Shown in pieces: positions 63,651 to 64,000 of a stretch of 64,000 bases of DNA. This DNA comes from Paroedura picta (lineage: Eukaryota; Chordata; Lepidosauria; Squamata; Gekkonidae). Both the position numbers and the translations under genes were made by a program. Numbering within the stretch: position 1 is the first letter of the stretch; each line of letters starts with the position of its first letter. The notes under the pieces were generated by a model. That model was not told where the DNA came from. It did not search any database and worked only from the letters and a program-made list of their open reading frames with translations. The stretch lies in contig NC_135370.1 in NCBI RefSeq assembly GCF_049243985.1, forward strand, positions 10,485,492 to 10,549,491. The letters are read 5' to 3'.

Positions 63651-64000
63651 CAGGCACCAAGGTCCATTCGGGAGGGGACAGTACAGCTTCCTGCAACAGC
63701 ACAAGACACCCCCCCCCCCATGGATCCCGTTCATGGTGCAGCAATATTCCAAGAGGTGCAACGGAAGGCCAGTTTCTGACAGCCTGGCTTCTCCTTTCGA
63801 GTTCTTTCCAGAAATGGAGAGAAATGGTTCTCCCTGGAAAAAGCTGCTAGGAGGGGGGCTTAAGAGTTGAAAAGTGCACAAGCTGAAGCTTTTTAAAAAA
63901 AAAGTAAAACCAGTTTTTAACAGTGCCTCAGGACAGTTCTCTTTCTCCACCCTGCCCCCGTGATGCAAGCATGCAGCCTGGAGAAGAGCTTTTGTGTGCA

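Larger units (their letters stand above)
60500..64000 (-). other. COQ10B: COQ10B intron (continues past the window)
   Basis: No further COQ10B exon was recognised. The stretch holds a tRNA-headed SINE (about 60790-61075), a hAT miniature element (61676-61811), a Helitron (62452-63029) and a SINE 3' part (about 63500-63650). Confidence 0.6.

Overview
This is a stretch of vertebrate nuclear DNA, most likely from a squamate reptile (lizard or gecko). The reasons are intron-rich genes with close human counterparts, CR1 LINE tails ending in ATTCTATG-type repeats, tRNA-headed SINEs of the Sauria type, 5S-rRNA-derived SINEs, and many hAT-type miniature transposons. The species cannot be told from sequence reading alone. 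There are no prokaryotic features, rRNA genes, functional tRNA genes or CRISPR arrays.

The window carries a conserved syntenic block in the order RFTN2 (+, last exon only), MOB4 (-, complete, 8 coding exons), HSPE1 (-, complete, 4 coding exons), HSPD1 (+, complete, 11 coding exons plus a non-coding first exon) and COQ10B (-, last two exons only). This is the human chromosome 2 order RFTN2-MOB4-HSPE1-HSPD1-COQ10B. Exons were found by matching remembered protein families. Each boundary was checked for AG/GT splice signals and for phase: MOB4 sums to 225 residues, HSPE1 to 102 and HSPD1 to 570.

HSPE1 (Hsp10) and HSPD1 (Hsp60) form the mitochondrial chaperonin. They are divergently transcribed from one CpG-rich promoter at about 35.9-36.5 kb, which holds a textbook four-unit heat-shock element at 36213-36230. 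MOB4 is a STRIPAK component, COQ10B a coenzyme-Q-binding START-domain protein of mitochondria, and RFTN2 a lipid-raft linker. RFTN2/MOB4 and HSPD1/COQ10B are convergent pairs.

The rest is introns and spacers filled with mobile elements. There are fourteen copies of a palindromic hAT miniature element (TIR CAGGGGTAGTCAA), several with perfect 8-bp target duplications and three sitting inside older LINEs or SINEs. There are four larger hAT-like elements, two non-autonomous Helitrons packed with GC-rich hairpins (27503-28005 and 62452-63029), three SINE families, many CR1/L3/L2-type LINE pieces, a LINE endonuclease/RT piece, and decayed Ty3/gypsy fossils in the COQ10B intron, with a possible solo LTR in HSPD1. 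The most unusual non-genic signals are the Helitron hairpin cassettes, a 60-2-60 bp near-perfect palindrome at 22793-22914, and an alternating purine-pyrimidine core inside the hAT element at 5093-5576.
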